Of a DNA stretch of 57,911 nt, positions 54,921 to 57,911 are shown in pieces. The position numbers were made by a program, and so were the translations under genes. Position 1 is the stretch's first letter; the number at the start of each line of letters is the position of its first letter. Origin of the DNA: Idiomarina xiamenensis 10-D-4. Its GTDB lineage: Bacteria; Pseudomonadota; Gammaproteobacteria; Enterobacterales; Alteromonadaceae. The stretch covers positions 1-57,911 of the forward strand of contig NZ_AMRG01000017.1 of assembly GCF_000299895.1 (NCBI RefSeq), written 5' to 3'. Under the pieces are notes generated by a model. That model saw nothing but the letters and a program-made list of their open reading frames with translations, was not told where the DNA came from and searched no databases.

Positions 54921-55529
54921 TTGACAAATTTGGTAGATAACCCCGATGGCGCAACGCCGCTAACTCCTGATGATATGCAGAATTTGAGACATCGGCATAT
55001 CGAAACTCGTGAACAACTCAATGAATTGGAAGCGGCTAATATACTGCAGGGACAACGCTGGGCGGCTCAGCTCAAATCACCAACCCTAGCGCGCATTTTT
55101 GACCTCCTGTTTGTGACGGATTTGCACAACGCACTGTTCGGTGAGGTTTGGGTGTGGGCCGGTAGCTTCCGGCTAAGAGAGCTGAATATCGGTGTCGAAC
55201 CAAAAAACATTGCGATAGATCTTCACAACTTTCTTGAAGATGCAAAGTGCTGGATTGAGTTCCGGCATTATGACAATCTTGAAATTTCCGCCCGAATTCA
55301 ACACCGCCTCGTTCAAATCCACCCATTCGTCAATGGCAACGGCCGCCACTCGCGCATATTCACCGACATCGTTCGAGTATACCTACTCGATGAAAAGCCG
55401 ATGAAGTGGGCAAACGCCAAACTCGAAAACATGACCGAAGAACGTGCGGCGTATATCTCAAGTTTAAGAAAAGCCGATCGCGGCGACTTCTCAGAGTTTT
55501 TAAACTATCTGCAAAGCTTAGGTAATTGA
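54921..55529 (+). CDS. Mobile mystery protein B (Fic-domain AMP-transferase-like, toxin candidate)
   Basis: A 202-residue Fic protein beginning with TTG after AAGG. The N-terminal block LVDNPDGATPLTPDDMQNLR is typical of this subfamily, followed by the flap region EVWVWAGSFR. The catalytic loop HPFVNGNGRHSR (134-145) has H134 and R145, but Asn138 stands where AMPylators usually have Asp/Glu, as I recall for this subfamily. It probably transfers a nucleotide moiety to a host target and is held in check by the HTH protein encoded just upstream. Such pairs sit on mobile or accessory DNA. Confidence 0.88.
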   Translation: MTNLVDNPDGATPLTPDDMQNLRHRHIETREQLNELEAANILQGQRWAAQLKSPTLARIFDLLFVTDLHNALFGEVWVWAGSFRLRELNIGVEPKNIAIDLHNFLEDAKCWIEFRHYDNLEISARIQHRLVQIHPFVNGNGRHSRIFTDIVRVYLLDEKPMKWANAKLENMTEERAAYISSLRKADRGDFSEFLNYLQSLGN

Positions 55530-55660
55530 AATACGCTCGGTGGGTTCATTGGCTTCTGAATAGAGATTTTAGTGTTATTGTGTTGTGCCTTTAAGTCTCT
55601 TACTATCAATTAAATCATCGGTAAAGCGCGCACGTATAATCAATAAGTATTAGGCAAAAT

Positions 55661-56548
55661 ATGCGTTCTTCGTACCTATCATTAGTCATCGTCGCGGTGC
55701 CGTCGCTGGTTGGCAGTTTTATCGTTCTTGCTCTCGCTGCGGTGGGGGGAACAGTCTGGATGACTCATTTGCTGGCTATTTTCCTAGCCTGCTGCCTCGC
55801 CTTGGTGGGCCGTTATATCAGCAAATGGGGTAACCGCCAGCTTAGTGCCTTTGTCATCGTTATCTTGACCTTAATCGGGCTGGCGACACCGTTATTAGCC
55901 GACTCGGCCGAGCCTAAACGTTGGATGTCCATTGGGTCATTGCGGCTTTATGTCGCGCCGCTGTTATTGCCCTCGTTTATCGCCGCATGTGCGATGTTTT
56001 CTGACAAAAATGGCAAGCGTCAAATGCTTTCCCTCACCGCTGTTTTAGGGGCTGCTCTGTTGTTGACGTTGCAGCCAGACGCGTCTCAGGTGCTGGCGTT
56101 GCTGGTCGCTGCAATGGTTATTGCTGTGCAGTGTCGGCTTGGTGTCATTCGCTTAGCTATTGTCGCACTTCCGGCTATATGCCTCGCCCTATGGGCATTT
56201 TCGTTACCCGACCCGCTCGCACCGGTGCCACATGTAGAAGAAGTATTTGCCTTAGCGCTAGGGCATTCATTATGGACTGGGATCGCGATCATAGTCTGTG
56301 CCATCGTGCTTATTGTGGGGCTGTGGATGCTATCTGTTAACGGGCCTCACTGGTTATCCGCCATAGCGGCATACTATGCCGTACTATTTTTATGCTCAAC
56401 CGTAGGAATTACGCCAGCCCCGCTTATTGGCTATGGCGCAGGACCCATTTTAGGCTTTGGCCTGATGTTAGGGCTGTTGCAGTTGCTAGAGCGTCCAAAG
56501 CCGCTTAACAAAACAATGTCACCCATCGCTGATGAGGCAACCGGCTGA
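55661..56548 (+). CDS. Short SEDS-like (FtsW/RodA-related) membrane protein
   Basis: A 295-residue protein with about eight to nine membrane helices. Blocks of SEDS glycosyltransferases appear in order: PKRWMSIGSLRL (85-96) like the KRW...G loop of FtsW, LQPDASQVL (137-145) like QPDxGT, PHVEEVFALALG (190-201) like PEAHTDFIFAV, and PAPLIGYGAG (252-261) like LPFVSYGGS. FtsW/RodA have about 380-410 residues and an essential Asp in HTD; here it is shorter and has Glu at or next to that place. It may be a diverged lipid-linked sugar polymerase or an inactive relative. It lies alone in the accessory stretch. Confidence 0.65.
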   Translation: MRSSYLSLVIVAVPSLVGSFIVLALAAVGGTVWMTHLLAIFLACCLALVGRYISKWGNRQLSAFVIVILTLIGLATPLLADSAEPKRWMSIGSLRLYVAPLLLPSFIAACAMFSDKNGKRQMLSLTAVLGAALLLTLQPDASQVLALLVAAMVIAVQCRLGVIRLAIVALPAICLALWAFSLPDPLAPVPHVEEVFALALGHSLWTGIAIIVCAIVLIVGLWMLSVNGPHWLSAIAAYYAVLFLCSTVGITPAPLIGYGAGPILGFGLMLGLLQLLERPKPLNKTMSPIADEATG

Positions 56549-56892
56549 AGTGTCTATATCCGCTCTTGGTACTAGGTCGAAGGTCTACAATGAGCGATAA
56601 GTATACGCTTGGTTACGTTGTAGTTTAGTTCGATCTTTACTCGTAGCAGTCTTTCAGCTTCATGTTCGGAGCGGAAGTTGAAGTTCGGACCATGGCCAGT
56701 AATAGAAAGGCTAAAATATAGAGTAAAGTAACGAAAGCCTTGATTTGTGTGGACTTTGGTTTATTGTCCAACTTTCTCGAAAAAATGAGTTCGATTCTAC
56801 CTTGTCGTATAGTTCTAACTAGTCGACTGGCACACAGGTACTAAAAAGTCCAGAAAAATAGGGTCACAGCATTTCCAGTGTTTCTTAAAGAG
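56549..56892. other. Non-coding stretch, nothing recognisable
   Basis: I see no open frame with a ribosome site, no terminator hairpin and no repeat in these 344 bases. Both flanking genes end into it or near it, so it is the convergent gap between the SEDS-like gene and the partial minus-strand gene. Confidence 0.5.
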
Positions 56893-57911
56893 CTAAATCA
56901 AAGGCTCATCACCAAAAACTGTTATCCAATATTCTCTCCAGTCATCAGCTAAGGAGAAATTTTTATACTTTATATGAATATCGCGTCGAATAATCAACCA
57001 TGGTTGCCGTTCAACTTTTCCACTGCGAAGAGCTCTAGAAACATTGGTGGATTCTTTCTCCTCTCCTTCTGGCATGATGTATTCGTTTATTGTTTTAGTG
57101 ATTTCAATCCCTGAGCTATGTTCGAAACCTTGAGAAAATCTTATTACAATTGCACAAAATATTAAGGGGATATACTCTGAGTTTTCATATTTTAGCGTCA
57201 ATACTTTCTCTGGGATTAAAGTAAGTATTTCGTCTCTACTGTATTGCCCGTCTGGACTATTTTCAATCAGAAACTCGTCATTGAGGGAGAAAACCATTTG
57301 TTCCGGACTTTTACTTTTTCTCTGAGTATTATCGCTTGACGACTTTTTTACTGCAGATATAAATGCAGCAAGTTTAGATTCAACTCTCTCGATGTCAGGA
57401 ATCGAATAAAAAGCTTGATTCGAAGGCTTTTCCATTGCGTATCTAGTAGATAGATAATGTTTAATTTGCTTTGGAAGAGTAGACTTTTGTATTATGTCTA
57501 CTCCATCTATGAATACTTGGGCAGTCCCTTTTTCACCCATAAACGAAAATACGCTATTAAAACTCCTCTTCGCTGCCTCATATTCTATAGCCTCGTGGAA
57601 AGGAATTGACGGTGCGCTGACAGCGAAATAAACATCTTCTTTTATAATGTAGCCTAACACTGCTACTCCCATGGGAGAAATTCTGAAATTTTTTCCTCTT
57701 GAAAGTTCAAAAGTATCTAAGTCTTCAGAGTCACTAGGCAGCTCCAAGCACTCAATCAACCTCTCCTTTACAGCCTCTTTTATGGTAGCTTCTATCCATT
57801 TATCTCGATAGCCGTAATGCTGAGCAAAACTTATAAGCCTGTTTATGGTAACTCCATGATTCCTCTCAGAATACTCCAATTGTAACTGCCCCTTAAAATA
57901 ATACAGCTCAC
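56893..57911 (-). CDS. C-terminal part of a larger protein of unknown function, runs off the window
   Basis: The minus-strand frame stays open to the last base of the window; before the TTG at 57879 it continues without a stop as ELYYFKGQLQLEY. So this is most likely the C-terminal 339 residues of a longer protein, not a 328-residue gene with a TTG start. The visible part has a winged-helix-like segment (NRLISFAQHYGYRDKWIEATIKEAV), a middle beta/alpha region and a late WLIIRRDIHIKYKNFSLADD. No catalytic motif was found. Codon use is much more AT-rich than the rest of the window, pointing to transfer; neighbours outside the window would be needed to name it. Confidence 0.7.
   Translation of the reverse strand, partial: ELYYFKGQLQLEYSERNHGVTINRLISFAQHYGYRDKWIEATIKEAVKERLIECLELPSDSEDLDTFELSRGKNFRISPMGVAVLGYIIKEDVYFAVSAPSIPFHEAIEYEAAKRSFNSVFSFMGEKGTAQVFIDGVDIIQKSTLPKQIKHYLSTRYAMEKPSNQAFYSIPDIERVESKLAAFISAVKKSSSDNTQRKSKSPEQMVFSLNDEFLIENSPDGQYSRDEILTLIPEKVLTLKYENSEYIPLIFCAIVIRFSQGFEHSSGIEITKTINEYIMPEGEEKESTNVSRALRSGKVERQPWLIIRRDIHIKYKNFSLADDWREYWITVFGDEPLI

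Noticed and set aside
1-57911. CRISPR arrays, insertion sequences, prophage structural genes and tRNA genes.
   Set aside because: I saw no direct-repeat/spacer pattern, no transposase or phage structural protein, and no cloverleaf-type sequence. XerC is the housekeeping dif recombinase in its usual operon, not an element integrase.

Overview
The window looks like chromosomal DNA of a marine, Alteromonadales-like gammaproteobacterium. It opens in the 3' end of a 5S rRNA. It then carries gene neighbourhoods known from gamma-proteobacteria: hemC-hemD-hemX-hemY, cyaY, lptM-lysA-dapF-DUF484-xerC-yigB-uvrD, and rarD-yigI-recQ. The mix of yceJ/yceI, DUF3630, a GGDEF protein with a GAF-like domain and many glutamine-rich proteins fits that order, but the genus cannot be fixed by reading alone.

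Layout. (1) 1-1460: 5S end, terminator, cytochrome b561/YceI pair, bidirectional terminator. (2) 1484-5937, minus strand: frataxin cyaY and the haem-pathway genes hemC, hemD, hemX and hemY in one run of touching genes. (3) 6016-12854, plus strand: lptM, lysA, dapF, DUF484, xerC, yigB, uvrD. The UvrD appears to lack about five residues just before its Walker A motif. (4) 12901-24653: osmC, two secreted nucleases (Serratia type and S1/P1 type), a PQQ-type sugar dehydrogenase, glyoxalase I, rarD, a thioesterase, recQ, a GAF-GGDEF cyclase, DUF3630, a LysE exporter and a DUF482 acyltransferase-like protein. (5) 24753-37381: CXXCH/Reeler-like secreted protein, chemoreceptor, ABC exporter, a GluR0-like glutamate-receptor potassium channel, a TetR/acyl-CoA dehydrogenase/acyl-CoA ligase operon with a clear operator, a DUF1624 membrane protein, and a divergent DMT exporter/LysR pair. 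(6) 37565-46056: an eight-gene operon that I consider the most interesting part of the window. (7) 46095-54074: GH114 lipoprotein, EF-hand membrane protein, CHASE-GGDEF cyclase, an orphan protein, a di-haem peroxidase with a Fur-like box, and a secreted orphan. (8) 54117-57911: an accessory stretch with a four-operator array driving a mobile-mystery A/B (HTH/Fic) pair, a short SEDS-like membrane protein, and an AT-rich gene that runs off the window end.

The 37.6-46.1 kb operon encodes a secreted Cys/Gln-rich protein, a lipoprotein, a TM-TPR/coiled-coil-PEGA protein, a TM-PEGA-FGE-like protein, a 42-residue membrane peptide, an ExbB/TolQ-type channel protein, and two proteins that each start with an ExbD-like helix (Asp16 in both) followed by a coiled coil and a von Willebrand A domain. 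Read together, this is a proton-driven envelope machine in which vWA domains take the place of the periplasmic ExbD/TolR domain. I do not know a named system with this gene set; its function is inference.

Starts were moved inward from the longest reading frame wherever a ribosome binding site, a family alignment or a lipobox supported it; these choices are stated in each entry.
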